Shown piece by piece: positions 21,741 through 35,205 of a DNA stretch of 64,000 nucleotides. Each line of letters starts with the position of its first letter. Position 1 is the stretch's first letter. The DNA lies in assembly GCA_963920705.1 (NCBI GenBank), contig OY987227.1, positions 7,791,602 to 7,855,601 of the forward strand. Reading direction: 5' to 3'. Below the pieces are notes generated by a model, which saw only the letters and a program-made list of their open reading frames with translations, searched no databases and was not told the origin of the DNA. This stretch comes from Odiellus spinosus (taxonomy: Eukaryota; Arthropoda; Arachnida; Opiliones; Phalangiidae). The position numbers and the translations under genes are program-made.

Positions 21741-24700
21741 AGGTTACGAGTTAATTGATGCTGGGTTACTATTAACAAAGATAAAGACCACCTAAAACCG
21801 TAAAACCTCTGGAGTCCAAAAATTATAACCAATCAAAAAGCGCGGAGAACTGAAAACCCAAGAGAAAGAGAGAAAGATAATTGAGGAAGAAAAGGGAGAG
21901 AAATAAGTTTTCGGAATTCCAATTAAACCTTAAAAAAGGTTTCTAGGAAAAAAGAATATCAATTTATTTCTTCGAATCATTTTTATTTAGGCTTCTGGCT
22001 GTCTCGGGGATTCAAACATCGTAGCGTGCTGTGCGTGTGGCCCAAAACAAACTTTGACAAGCCCCACAAGTTGGGGGAGGGGGGGGACTCGCCCCAGCAA
22101 TGACAAAGACACTTCCACGCGTCAAACTCTTTAATTGAATATACTAGAAGCCCAGCAAGTAAGTAAAACAAGGCAAACCATATGGAGAAAAGTTCGGACT
22201 TGGTATATAAGCGAGCGCGTAAAAGTAAATTGATTTTAAGAATTATTATTTGTTCTTTGAATTAAGGCCCTTCACGAGTGTCATATTTTCGTACCTTTGC
22301 TTTGATTGTCAGCTGCCATAATAGTAAAACAAAGTAGACAAACGTCTCTGTAAACTCAAAATTAAATATTGACGTTTCAGACGAAATAGATGTTATTGAT
22401 TTATTCTTAACTTTCATAATTTAATTCCAAAGTTGGGCCGACAGGTGTCATTAAGAAAGTGTTTTGTAAGGTCATAGGCGTGATGGCCGGTTTAACTTGT
22501 TTTTTAAATTTAATTTCGAAGAAATCAGTTATTTTACTAATAAAATACTAAGTTAAATTTATTCCTAATTGATGAGAAAATCATTGTTCGCGTCTTTAAA
22601 TATTAAAAAGGTATTATATATAGGTAACAAGAATTAGCACTAGTGGTGCATGGTCGTATAAAAACACAAAAGAGCTATACTTTATGGACTTGCCTAACAA
22701 AAATCACTAGTATATATTTTCATTAGGCTTTTATTATAGAATTAATCCGGGAAAAAGGTCAAAAGGGACTAACATTGTCTAGCTAATAAATGAACAAAGA
22801 AAAATCTCCCGCATGGTAAAAAAAAAAACGAGAGCCTTTGAAGAACTACTTTTATACCAATAAGGTTAAAACATCGCGTATATCTCCGCATCATATCGCG
22901 CTATTACTGCAAACGTATCTCGAACATTAGTACAGTGTCTAAATATTTGGAAGCTATGGAGTAAAAGGCAGTCTGAAATAACGACGTCACTATTATAACC
23001 TCGGTGTTTTCTTTCTCCAAGCGTTTCGTTACGTTTCATCTAATTTAATGAACGGACTAAAGAAAAACAACATACATTCATTGGTAAAAACGGTGTTGCT
23101 CTAGTATACATTCATTCGCTTGATAGTTTGGATAGAACTACTTTTAGTTCAATTAAGTTTATCATCGCGTAACCCTCCGCGTCAATTTTCGCTTATTATA
23201 CAATCTAGCCTCGAATAAAATTATGGTTTGAACCTATTTGAGTTTACAACGAGTACTAAACTAAAGGTTCACCATCTTCCCTCGTATCCCAGTAACATTT
23301 TTCTAAGGTTAGACTAGGATTGTATAGCTTTGTAAATGCTGTAATTTCGTACTAAGACAGCCGATTGGATGGGACCAATGTAATGGAGAAAGCGCCTAAT
23401 TTATAGCTTTCTTTATTATCATCAATTGCAAATGTCCAGAACTAGAGTTTCTCCTAGAAAGGAAAGCTCGCTCGACTGTGGCTGACTCTACGATGTCTAT
23501 ACGCCTTAAGCCTTGGCTTAATAAAAAACCCTAGGTGGTAAAGAAGGATACTTATATTACCAAAAGTACAGAGCCCTCGCGAAGAAAAAGAAAGAAAAAA
23601 AAAAAGCCGGAAAGATGGACCTAAAGGGGTTATCTTCAACGGAAGATTTCAATAGTACCATAACATACCATAGCCTCATTTCAATCCCAAGAATTTCTAT
23701 GGTAAAATAGAAGGTGTCTGATTAATACGCGCTGAACTCTGGGACATATTCCAAGGGTTAGGGATTTTTTTTCTATTCCGAGCTTCGAGGGGGTCATTTA
23801 TTCACACCTGCGAAACGAAAGGCAACTGAAGCGGACGTTTGGAGCCCCTCTTACGTTTATAACCTTAGAAATACTCAAAATTAACCTAAGAAAATGACTT
23901 CGTTCGTAGCGAAATATATCATTCTAAGATTGAAACTTACAATATTGTTTTTCAACCCAAAACCGAACCGTAGTAGAAGTAGAGACCCCGGGGTATGGAA
24001 TTACAAACGAGTTTGGATACTTCCCTAGCTTCAAACTCTGGTCAAATCTAAGGTAGAAAGTAAGAAACGTGGGCCGAGAGAGAATCGGTGTTACCCGGGT
24101 AACGAAGGGTCCGACCTTATTCATCGAGCTATCCCTTACCGAATATTCGCTTTCACCGAATTAATACGGCGAATACTCGCGAAAGGGGAATTTATATATC
24201 AATAATTTTCCTACATCCCTAAAACGCTTTTATTACAACTCGAGTCCGGAACACGATACACGCAAACACTAAGCATCCAAGACAAAGCCGAGGAGGAGTG
24301 GTACGCTACGTTAAACCTTCTAAGAAATGAAAATAGTTCGATGGAAAAGTAGAATAATATCACGCGGTAAAGCCGGTGGATAACCGAGGGAGTATTGGAG
24401 GCTACAATGGGGCTGCTCTAGTAAGGTGGACTGGACTGCTCTAGAAGAAGATGGAGGAAGGGGGGAGTTAGTTGGGTCTAGTTCCTAGCTCGTATACGCT
24501 CATCAAGCGGACTGAGCACGCCATTATTCGATCCAGGAATCAAGGGGACTCCTAATCAAACTAACTGGGGCGAGAAGAACCCCAACGAGTTAAGGGAGGA
24601 AAAGGAGTAGGACGGGGGGCATAGGCCCCTAAGACAAAAATAAAGAAAGAAAAATAAAGCGAGCGAGTCCCTGAGAGAAGAAAAGAGAAAACAGTATAAG

Positions 24701-25032
24701 GGGATAAAATAAAGATAAAAGACAATGGACACTACAGCCCTAGGCCTTGGCTATAAGTTACAATCTACGCAATTACCGTACACGCGAGTTTTACAAAATT
24801 TATCTTCTTTCGGGATTTATATACCAATATATACGGTGTTGGAGTCTACGTCACTTCGCCTTAGTATATAGGGCGCGGCAGGTAAAAATAAACTTCTGTT
24901 CATCTCTAATTATAATTAAAGTATAATAAAATATTTAACTAGTAGCCTAGCTTTGTAGGTGCTGGAAAAGGATAAATTAGGATGTATTGATTAGAGAGAA
25001 ATGGAAAATTTTATCATGAACTGGGGTTTTAA
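21741..25032. other. Gene-poor stretch
   Basis: I see no supported gene. GC rises at 24240-24700, where one frame (about 24254-24352, plus) reads as 30-odd plausible codons ending at TAG, but it has only a weak acceptor and no homology I recognise. Other short frames look like chance. Confidence 0.4.
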
Positions 25033-25475
25033 TTGACAGGACATATCATGACTGCGTGTGCCTTAATTTGACAGGGCATATCGTGACTGCGCGTGCCTTA
25101 ATTTAATTGACGGGACATATCATGACTGCGTGTGCCTTAATTTAATTGACAGGACATATCGTGACTGCGCGTGCTTTATTTTGACAGGACATATCGTGAC
25201 TGCGCGTGCTTTATTTTGACAGGACATATCGTGACTGTGCGGGCCTTAAATTGACAGAACATATCGTGACTGTGCGTGCCTTAATTTGACAGGACATATC
25301 GTGACTGCGCGTGCCTTAATTTGACAGGACATATCGTGACTGAGCGTGCTTTAATTGACAGGACATATCGTGACTGAGCGTGCTTTAATTGACAGGACAT
25401 ATCGGGACCGCGCGTGCCTTAATTTGACAGGACAAAGCGTAACTGCGCGTTCATTAAGTGACAGGTCATATCATT
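25033..25475. repeat. ~35-bp satellite array, 13 irregular copies
   Basis: Thirteen copies of a unit containing TTGACAGGACATATCGTGAC followed by TGCGCGTGCCTTAA. Spacing varies from about 33 to 40 bp because of indels in the TTAATTTAA joint. Copies toward the right end are more divergent, an older and less homogenised state than the other arrays. Confidence 0.93.
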
Positions 25476-26274
25476 CCTGCGAAATATCGTTACAGGCGGA
25501 AATGTTTGTTTTAAAACTATTTTATGAAAAACAATAGACGAGAATATCGCATTAAACTTCGAAATTTTTAAGTTTCTTAAAGAAAGTTTCGAGGAAAGTT
25601 AAATAGATGATACGTATGTTCGCGAGCAGTATTGTAATACGATTATAACCTAAGCGGATTCATAAGCAATGCTATAGATATTGTATTTAAGGATGAAGAG
25701 AGTTCTCACGAACTAAATTTGAAAAGAGTATATAAATAAAGTCTGGGGAAGCGCCGCACTCCAGACTTCAACGAGAAAAATAAAGTTGCCTATACAAGTT
25801 ACAACTTAAAAATAGAGTTTATTTCCCATTGAAAAAAACAGTTTATCTAGGGGTAATTAGGTACTTTTGAAGGTTGTAAAGTACGGTATTCTTTCCACGA
25901 TGTTCACGGTGCAAATTTCGAGTGTTATTTTGATTACAACGTACGTTGGAAAGTAATAACGTGATGGCCTACTTTTTGGTTTTCTCGGCTCGGAGTTATA
26001 GCGGTTGGCCAAAAATAAATTACTAGAGCTTATAAAAGTTGCGAGGATATTTATGAAGCGCTCGTCGGGAAGAGCCGAAATTCCTAGACTATTTAAGCTT
26101 CCTAACTAATGGTCGTTGTCTCTTATTAAAAACACGACAAAACCACGCGTAAAAAAATATCATATTTTATGGTCATTTCTAAACCTACTATTTAAGGGCG
26201 AATGGTCATTCTTAGAATTAACGACCATAAAAAAGAATTTGGTTTATTACACCCCAGTGATGAACCGCCTAACG
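25476..26274. other. AT-rich stretch without a gene
   Basis: No coding pattern, RNA gene or repeat recognised. The frame that begins at 26116 runs into the family B element and is not supported. Confidence 0.45.
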
Positions 26275-26278
26275 TTAA

Positions 26279-26666
26279 AGGGAAAATGCAAAATAACAAC
26301 AAGTGATTCCTTATTGTTTAAATAGGCCTAATCCACGAATGAAAAAATTTACGAACAAATATTAAACTAAAAATAGATTTAAAACTTACCAGGAAAATAG
26401 GCTTAGCGGGATTCATGGAGATTCTGATTTCCTCGCGTATAAGGTCTAGCGACCAATCGAATGCGATAGTAAGTCTCGTGGAGATCCAGCGTGAACAAGA
26501 AGGCAATTCAAGATCTCCACGAATCCCGCTAAGCCTATTTTCCGGGTAGTTTTCAATTTATTTCTAGTTTTATATTTGTTGATAAACTTTTTATTGGTGG
26601 ATTAGGCCTATTTAAACCATAAGGAATCGATAAAGAAATCACTTTTTATTAGGTTGCATTCTCCTT
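26279..26666. mobile_element. Family B TTAA MITE, copy 1 (388 bp)
   Basis: Flanked by TTAA at 26275-26278 and 26667-26670. Termini AGGGAAAATGC and GGTTGCATTCTCCTT are inverted. The subterminal inverted repeats are long: TTTAAATAGGCCTAATCCAC pairs with GTGGATTAGGCCTATTTAAA, and AAAATAGGCTTAGCGGGATT pairs with AATCCCGCTAAGCCTATTTT. No coding capacity. TTAA duplications are typical of piggyBac and Kolobok transposons, so one of these probably mobilised it. Confidence 0.92.
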
Positions 26667-26670
26667 TTAA

Positions 26671-29600
26671 ACAATTTTTCTCGACATTTAAAATTCCTCA
26701 ACTTTTAAAGATTTTTTCCTGACCATCTTTAACCATTTTGTTCCCTGACCAAATGAGTATATACTATATTCCCCTTTTTCCATGACATTACATGACACGA
26801 GCCATCGTTACAGGGATACAAACAAGTTTTTTTTTCGAAGGTTTTTGAGTTTTTAGTTTTTAATTGTTTTTAGACATTTTTTAACAAGTTACTATCGAGT
26901 ATTGATGCTACTAGATAATGAGATAGTACAGAACAGTACATTCTTGGCCCCCCCTAAGACCCAATTGAATTTTGGCAACTTAGAGGTTTTAATTTACTTA
27001 TGGCTATAGTCACCACATCAAGGTGAGTGTGGGGCTAGTCCCGCTAGAGCGATCACCATAATTCGAGTCCAGGGGGTATATCATGCGGGGTACATATAGT
27101 TAAATTGTCTTTGATATAGGAATGTGTTATTTTTATATATATATAATCCTGTAGAGGTGTTCTAGCTCTTGTATATACTTTAGTGTTCTTATTGATCAAC
27201 CTTAACCATCAGGGTACTGTAGAGAACCCATCTTCGTCCAGGGGTGGTGGGGAAAAGGTGGTGTGCATGTGTTGGGTTTTCTTTTCCTCTCCGAGGGGCA
27301 AAAGTTTTTTCTTCCAATTTATGGAAATTTCTCTTCTATATTATTCTTTTTTCTTCTTCTTGCTAACAATCGATATAGCTCGGCCGATCTAGCATCGTCT
27401 TACTCGGCGTCATTTTCACCAGACAGTTTTCGCAGCGAAAAGAAAAAAATTAAGCGAAAAAATTGAATTGTTTCGCAGGCGGAAATATTTTTTTTTCGCA
27501 GCGAAAATCACTCGGTGAACGCGAGCCGTATATTCGAGAAAGCGAGAAATTTTATCGAAGCCCCCCGTGGCTCTGGTTTCCCCGTAATTTGCTATAAGTA
27601 TTGCCATAAGTACAATAATTATATACAGAAGTTTGCCAATTAAGCTTCATCCGAAAACTAATTTACCGTCGTCCTTACGCAACGATTACGAGCGGAAAAT
27701 CTAAGGGAAGGATCCGTTATTGCTACACAGTTAGCTACAGCATTGTTCGCTTGTACTTGTTGTATTGGACAATTTGAATATTTAACAACCATTCAATAGT
27801 CATGTGATTATTTTATTATAATTAAAAATATAGTTGGAAGTGATATGGTCACGTGACAATTATTTCTACAGATTCCCACCAGGTGGATTTAATACTTATT
27901 ACCGTCGAGCTATCAGCTTTTAACCCCTCCTGTCAATGAGTTCTAAAAGTCTTCTATAGCTAGTGTGACGTCACATCACGTGATGGCTTTCCTTCAATCG
28001 CGCGTGATATATTAAAACGATCTTTACAATTGTTCATCAAGTCATTTCGAAAATACAGTTAATCAAGAGGGATTATTTCCAAAATATATTCATATTTTTA
28101 AACAAAAACGGGCGAACACAAACCATTTTACCCTTGAACCTTACAAATGTTTAAAAAACCAATATATCTAACCGAGTAACGACCAAAATCAAACTTGGGG
28201 CCCTTAGATATTGATCTCAAAGCCAAATTGCATTGTTCAACCGTACAAGAGTTAACGAAGAGTTGTTAATAACGAAGGAAAAGTCCACGGTAGTCGAAGC
28301 TTCCAAGTAAAATCAATTTTTACAGATTTTACTTCATTAACCGTAATAACTGGAAGGAACGACTCTAAAAATCGGTCGAAATTTTCCACGGATTGAAAGG
28401 GTTAAGATACCCTATCCTCGTGATTCTTTTGTCAAATATTTCACAGTTGTGTTGCAATCTCAAATTGATTGGTATAATACAAGGTGGCGCGAGGGGACAG
28501 ATTCTAATAATAGTCTGTGTAACGATTTCGTCTACAATTGACCGCGAGTTCAAAGATACGCTACCCTTTATCTCATACTAAATTTTTACCCAAACATATA
28601 AGGGTAACTATATTACGTTTGTAGCTTTCACGCTCGCTGTCAATTCAAGATGGTATAGACACTATAGTGGGGACTCGATAGTATATCGGTTCTGGACTAA
28701 CGATGCCCCAACCGGACTCCAGGGATGACGTAAAAGGATACGACACCTGCTTGAAATGGACACCACGCTCGCTTACTGACGTTAAATATAATATTTTCAG
28801 ATTAATATAAAGAGAAAATTTTATATCCACTACTTCTATTTCTATTAGATTTATATATAGCGTATTAATACGCCTCAGCTTTGACAACACTATCCGTATC
28901 ATTTTTAACTTGAATATATAGGTAGTTTCCACTGAACGAAAGCGAGAAAATTTCACCCTTTAATAAACTCTAGACTAGTTCAGTCAAAAAACATTAAACT
29001 CAAAATATTTTAGAGATTTGTCTAACTTAATTTCAAAAACATTTAAGAGCGCCGATAGTTTTTGCACAGAAATTAAAATGTTATAAACTAATAATTTAAC
29101 CCTAATTAACACACAAAAATAAGTTAATTTTTCCTGACTTTAAAATAATTCCAAGATTTTCTAGGATCCGTACGTTCAAACGCCTGTTCATTAATTTTAA
29201 AACTCGAGAAATCAAAATGGTTCACAAAAAATATAATTATAGACCAATTTCTGATTAAATACTAATTACTTTAAGCCTCGTGAATCGCGTAACTAGTACT
29301 CAATTATCTTTTTTTAGAAGTTAAACTATAAAGAACCATTTTTCCAAGCACGTATTATCTTAGGTTTTTAACTTTTTCTTTGCCAAAACGATCATCCGAG
29401 ATTAAATAAAAAGAATTGTTCGTTGAGGGGAAAAGAACAGTTGGGAGTTGGAATAAAAAAAGAATGTAGAAATTTATATATAAAAAAAGACGGATTGATG
29501 ATTGAAGAGTCTTTACTTTAGCATGGGAAAGAGATTTGGCCCATTCTTTATTACCTTAGCTTTCTTATATACCGTCTTTCTCTCTCTTTTCCTAAGTACC

Positions 29601-30285
29601 TATTATGAAAAATGTAATTTTCGAAATTCTTTTTTCTTTACTATGATTTTTTTTTCTTCCATACTCATTTTATATCTGTATAGAGCAGGGGGGAATCTCT
29701 TTTTCGAGGATTCTTCGACGGAATACAAAACCCAAAATCGTTAAAAAAGCCTAATGTTTCTCCAAACGTGGCCCCCTTTTTTCCGTAAACCCCCTAAAAT
29801 AGAGAAATTTATATTCTTGTTGAAAGTGTGAATGAAGCTAAAGACATCAACGTGTTCCTTTCAAACATAACGTCTAACCCGATTTCGCTCAATATCTTAA
29901 TATCATTTTATTCAATCGGGATTTCAAGATGAAAGAATGTTTTTTATCCATAGTGATTATATTTAATAAAGTTGAATGATACAAAGGAATGATTTCTAAT
30001 CATCAGCTAAGACGGATAAGGCTCTTTTTCCCTAACGTCAGTGTATTCTTTTACTGAATGAATCTTTATGGATTGCAACGAAAGGTATGAAGGAAATTAA
30101 TTGCTACGCGCATTTTTTTTTCTCGAAATGTTTCCCATAAACAAAAATTCGTTTCAAGTTAAAAATAGATAATATACGAATACGAAGCTATGGTACCATC
30201 TATTACTTTGTATTGTGATTATGGTGAATAATAGGACCCTAACTTTAATTGTATCGCTTCATTCTTCCTGGATAGGGATTAAGTC
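26671..30285. other. Gene-poor stretch
   Basis: No supported gene. At 27430-27510 TTCGCAGCGAAAA occurs twice amid similar AAGCGAAAA strings. A minus-strand frame at about 28650-28790 reads as a plausible 44-codon tail but has no domain I know. Short frames at 27183-27466, 28365-28581 and 29502-29744 show AT-driven composition. Confidence 0.4.
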
Positions 30286-30289
30286 TTAA

Positions 30290-30435
30290 AGGCCTAGGAT
30301 TACTTCTGCCTGTCACCCTGGAAACAAACTCGCCCTCCATGCTTTCTCGTGCCTTGCTACCCACAGGGGAAGCTGAGAAGGTGAGCCCACGTCCAGTGAA
30401 ACAGGCAGGTTACAGGCAGAAGAAATCCTAGGCCT
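30290..30435. mobile_element. Short TTAA MITE (146 bp)
   Basis: TTAA at 30286-30289 and 30436-30439 flank inverted termini of about 28 bp: AGGCCTAGGATTACTTCTGC on the left and GCAGAAGAAATCCTAGGCCT on the right, differing at one position. The interior is GC-richer than its surroundings and non-coding. It is unrelated in sequence to family B, so it is a second TTAA family. Confidence 0.88.
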
Positions 30436-30439
30436 TTAA

Positions 30440-30721
30440 GTAGAATGTTTCCATATACTATTAACTTCAAATATTTACATAGTTTTATTCAAAAACGAGA
30501 GTCAGTTTGCTCTCGAAATGTTGGTACCTAGCACACAGTTTGTAACCTTTTTTAGGGCGGTCCGTCTAACTCCGAATATTTTAGCCTACCAACGTTGTAT
30601 ATAATCGGCTCACGACGCTCGCGTTTATATCATGTAACCACAACATTTTGGATAAAGGAAAACTTGGGGGTCAATGCAACGTTTACTCGATACCATTTCG
30701 GAATATTTGGTAAATTAACTA
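30440..30721. other. Short stretch without a gene
   Basis: Nothing recognised. The frame that begins at 30595 runs into the family F element. Confidence 0.4.
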
Positions 30722-31019
30722 TAGCCGCGTTCATACTAGGCCTTGGAATCGATTTAAAACGTTTCAAAACGTTTCACTTGAGTCATGTGAACGTGAAACC
30801 GTCTTCTCTCGAACAAACGCGATTCGATTTCTCGAAACTGCTTCGGGAACCAATTTCACACCGATTCGGTTTCAACAACCGAGAGATGAAGTTACAATCA
30901 ATCGATTTATAAAGACAACGCGTGAACACGTGACGCTTAAAACGATTCCTGGTTATTCGAATATCGGTTTGATTTTACTGTTTCAAACAGATTAAGAAAT
31001 GCTAGTGTGACTGTAGCTA
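30722..31019. mobile_element. Family F MITE, copy 2 (~298 bp)
   Basis: Termini TAGCCGCGTTCATACTAG and CTAGTGTGACTGTAGCTA are imperfect inverted repeats matching the family F ends at 8549-8743; TA flanks are possible. The interior contains repeated AAACGTTTC strings and no credible gene. Confidence 0.65.
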
Positions 31020-32383
31020 ACGAGATTCGTCTTACAAAAGGCATTGTCGTTGCGTATAATACCTTTACGCGTCTGATCTGAACTATATGGAAAAATTAAG
31101 AATCTTTAATAAGGTAGCTTAGAATTGGGCGTACTGCGCACTCGGGGTGACATTGACTATAACCACGTTTTAACTCATAAATGTATACCAACTATAGCGA
31201 GAGGGGGTTGAAGAATAAAGCGAACAAGAAAGGAGAAGATAGGAGAATTCAGGTTTTCTTAATCTCCTTGGCCTTTCTCTTCTCAGAGAGAAGTCTCTTA
31301 AAAGATTTGGGTTCCTTGATTAATAGGAGATCCCGAAATTAAAATAAAAATAACGTTTTTATTCTCCCCCTTATCCAGCCCGTTTTAGCTATCTTATCCC
31401 CCCAAACCGACCGAGAGAGAGGGAGACTAGGGCTAGTACCGTTAGAATAAAATATCGTTAGTTTTTATAGCGATGGGGACCAAAGTTAAAACAATTTCAC
31501 CATCGCGGTAATGGTTTCCGAATATTTTCATTTTTCCTCTTTTCTCCTTACCGCGTGTGTGGGAATATGAATTTATGAAAATAGAATTCTTAACTTTTTC
31601 TAATCTTAATAAGTTTGAGGTTTAAATCATTTTTTATACTGTTCCCATAAAAAAAAAAAAAAAAAACCCTTCTGCGTTTGAAATAATGATTTTCAATTTC
31701 TTAAACTATAAGAATTCACCGTTAGAGTATTTAACCTAACAGCTTGGTTGGTATGTTGTTATATTAAGAGCTTAACAGATCGTGTAATTTTCAAATTGAA
31801 CTTATTAAAGCCAAAGGCAGGGTGCTGCCACTTAAAAACGTAAAATTAAAATCAACCTAAATATTAAAACAATTTCAATAAAAATTTCAATTCGATACGA
31901 TATTTTTCGAAATTTTGTAAAAGGGGAACGTATTATACTAAACGTACGTGTTATTTGTAATAAGATTACACGTATAAGTCTTAAAATGTTAACACTTACG
32001 AAATAAGGGCTCAATGTGTTGTTACGATAGCGACCAATCATATTCCAAGTAGATATAACAAATATCCAATAAAGAGGAACGATAAACTTACCTAGAAAGA
32101 AAAAATATAAAGATGACATTAATACAATGATATAAACATACACTTTGTAACGAAGTAGGTGAAAAATACCAGTTCGTCACCTCGATTATCAAAAGAATAA
32201 ATTCCTGGAAGTCGATAGGTTCGACACTTCAGGTATGAAAATTAAATGAACATTTTAACATAAAATCCTTTAGCGATAAAGGTGTAACCAAGGAAAATAA
32301 GTACTAATCACGTCTGGATGACAAAAATTGAGATACCGGGTTAATTTTTAAAGTGATAGACAACTACAAAATATATATAGAAA
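31020..32383. other. AT-rich stretch without a gene
   Basis: No gene seen. There is an A-run near 31650. The minus frame 31832-32143 is Ile/Arg/Leu-rich and typical of AT-rich non-coding DNA. Confidence 0.4.
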
Positions 32384-32719
32384 CAGAAGCCGATGAAACC
32401 CTCCTTAGAAGTCTATTACTCCCGGGTCTTGTCTACCCCTCTCTGTATGGGTTATTCTCAAAAGGCGCGATTCGTACGCCTCCTAACGGTAGATGTTTTC
32501 GGAGCGGGAGCTCGTCGAGCGAATATCTCTAGCAGCCTTGGAGTTCGTCCAAAAAACGTCGTCGTTTGTGGAGAGAGAGAATTTCCAATTTTCCGTAGAC
32601 AGGGGGATGAAGTAGCACCCCTTCTAACTCGTAAAATTGGGAATTTTACCCATACAGAGAGGAGCGCTATATGGAACATTGGAGTAGTAGACTTCAAAGG
32701 AGGGTTTCATCGGCTTCTG
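32384..32719. mobile_element. Family C MITE, copy 1 (336 bp)
   Basis: Inverted termini begin CAGAAGCCGATGAAACCCTC and extend about 40 bp (partner GAGGGTTTCATCGGCTTCTG). Flanks ATAGAAA and ATAGGAA fit a 7-bp target duplication with one later change. A second inner inverted pair (TACCCCTCTCTGTATGGGT and ACCCATACAGAGAGG) lies inside. Open frames on both strands are by-products of its GC content. It is about 93% identical by eye to copy 2 at 37126. Confidence 0.93.
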
Positions 32720-34846
32720 ATAGGAATGAAAGAAAACCCAAAAACTTCTAAAGGTAATTTTTCCTCCTCTAATTTAATATCTTTGTAATAAATAACATCG
32801 ACGCTTTCTTCATAAACATAGACATCAACCCCATACTTTTTTAAAATATATCATTACAACTTTCGGAATAATTTTACCATAATTTCAACCGCGAAAGATT
32901 TCAAGCTCAAGCTGAATAATTTTAGTGTAAAAAAACAAGTTCCCTCCCCTGCCACCCTTGAAATGTACTTACAAAGTTGCTGTACAAGACAATGGAGGTA
33001 TCCTTATAATCGCCCTCTCCTCTTTTTGTGGCCAATAATGAATCGGAATAAAAAATAACAGCCCGGGTGTAGACCACGACTGACCTCAAGATAATCGTAG
33101 CGTATCCCTTTTTAATATCATTTTCCATCTTGTAAAAAACAATCGGAGTTTGCATCGCGAGTACAAAGAATTAAACAGAATTGAAGGGATACTTGGAAAT
33201 CTGAAACAACGCTTTCTTTATTTTTAGCGTTTTATTTATTATAAACTATTACCAAATAAGTTAAATATTTCTCCGGAATTATTTTGGGCGTGTTCAGAGA
33301 CGCGTACCGAAGCGTCCGGTAGACTAGCACTTAATGTATTTTCTACGTAGGCGGTATCTACGGTACGTCACTGAATATAGCCTTGATTTACGTTCGAAAA
33401 AACAGTTTTCAAATAGTTTTAATTGTTCAAATTAACAATTTAATTTTTTGGCAAAGGATACTTTACAGCTGATCAAAACATTTTATGATTAAAACTCTAT
33501 GACCAATTAAGGTGTTTTGTTAATTAACGTTCAGTAATTGAACAGTTCACATCTTTGTATTAAAAACTTTTCAACGAGATTCTACTCTCTGATTGGTTAT
33601 CGAGTTTTAATATACATTTTTTTAAATTGTCAAATAAGGAAAAAATTTTAAAATTCATATCTCTTACGAAGAAAGATTCGTAGTTTCTACATAAAAATAC
33701 TCAGGACTATCATTTCTGGATTTCTTTACGATTATGGGAAGCTTTTAGGTTTATAGGAAGAGTAATCTCAGATCGAATTATTTTCCCGAATTCATCTTAG
33801 GCCTACATTTTCTATTTTCTGTATTATTATTATTTTATTTTTTTTTTCTGGAAAACCCTGACGTCTTTGAAGCGTATACTTAAAATAAGAGTCGTCGAAA
33901 ATATAAACGACTTTATTATGTAAATTTGAATTCCCTTTCTCGAAAGATGGGTGCAGAGCGTGTAAGGATGGAGAACTATAAGAAATTTAGCATCGTGACT
34001 GCGCGTCCTCACACACACACTCGCTGTTAGCGGCCACCCGTCAAATATGATAATCATCGCGATTAAGTTACAAAGGGAAAGTGAAACATATGCGTGATGA
34101 TTTCATCAACGAAAAGGTAAGTTTACTCGGGTTTCTACAAAAGATCTCCGCTACTTTCGCTCCAAAACTGGTGTAAAAGGAGCTGGTTCCTCTTCACGGG
34201 GGGGGGGGGGGGGGGGCTTTCACAAAGTAAATTTCTCCTATAAGCGTTAACTGTCCTTAATTGATATTGCGTTTATCGGTAGCGTATTTCTTTAACGCCT
34301 GTAGATTTAATTATGATAATGAGATTATAAAAATTTCGATCTTGATATCCATGTTTTACTAACCCTTTAAAAAACGCTACGCATCTAGGGTTTCAAAAAT
34401 AAGTTTATAATATATTCCTATATAGTACGTCAAAATTTAGTAGTAATACTTCTCTTTGTATTCTAGATTTAATTTAGTTTTGTAAATGGTTATGTAGGCC
34501 GTTTTGGGGTCCCGGAACTAGCGATTCGAATCTTTGGGGTTTCTCCATTGGCGTCCGCGAAGAGGATATTGCAGTCTGAACTTATAATAGGGACCGAGAG
34601 TGGGTCGGGGTCCGTAGTACCCAATTAGGAGTTGATAGAACATTATATCGACCCGGTAATGAGTTTTATCTCAAACCTCCTTCATCCCTATTTCGCCTCT
34701 AGAGTTTCCCCTTGGGGTAAAAACCTCCATCCTATATATGGCCAGCGAGTTTCGATCCACAATTCTTTTTTTTTTTTCTTCTTCTTTCAGGCCTTATTCG
34801 TGGTGCCCACACAAGCTCGCTAGTGATAAATTTAAATATAATGGCT
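32720..34846. other. Gene-poor stretch with a 19-G run
   Basis: No supported gene. A run of 19 G lies at 34198-34216. The frames at 32922-33155, 33830-34057 and 34632-34823 show no motif or splice context. Confidence 0.4.
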
Positions 34847-35205
34847 TTAAGTAAGGCTGTCACGGAAAATGAGTATCAAATTTGGAAAGATCGTTAAAAA
34901 ACGATTCAATATCATAGAAAACATAGAGCGTCCATTTTCGAAATTTAAAAAAAAAAAAAATACCCGCAATACTACGTCATCACTACTGTGACGTGGCTGT
35001 TATAGAGCTTACAGTTGATTCTCGCGCGTTCTGGCAACAATGATAAGGTCGCTTTCGCGCGGTCTTTTTCGTAAAAGTACTTCATCCAGATCTATATATT
35101 TTTTCTTCAGAACGCGTCAAGTCAGAAATATAAAATTTTGAATATGATATTTTAATAGTATGATAAAACTAAAACAAAAGAATTGCTTACAGCCTCAGTT
35201 TAACT
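34847..35205 (-). mobile_element. Family A MITE, complete-looking minus copy
   Basis: It runs from TAAGGCTGTCACGG to GCTTACAGCCTCAG, whose GGCTGTMA cores are inverted and define the family ends. Reversed core strings are visible: CGCAATACTACGTCATCACT, TACAGTTGATTCTCGCGCG, CTTTCGCGCGGTCTTTTTCG and AAAATTTTGAATATG. This is the best guide to the full unit because both ends are present. Confidence 0.85.

Noticed and set aside
24254-24352. Possible terminal exon ending at TAG
   Set aside because: The acceptor is poor, the frame is only about 33 codons, and no homology or neighbouring exon is visible.
32393-32788. 131-codon frame and its minus-strand partner at 32458-32697
   Set aside because: Both lie in the family C MITE. 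The second MITE copy has interrupted frames, so coding is not conserved.
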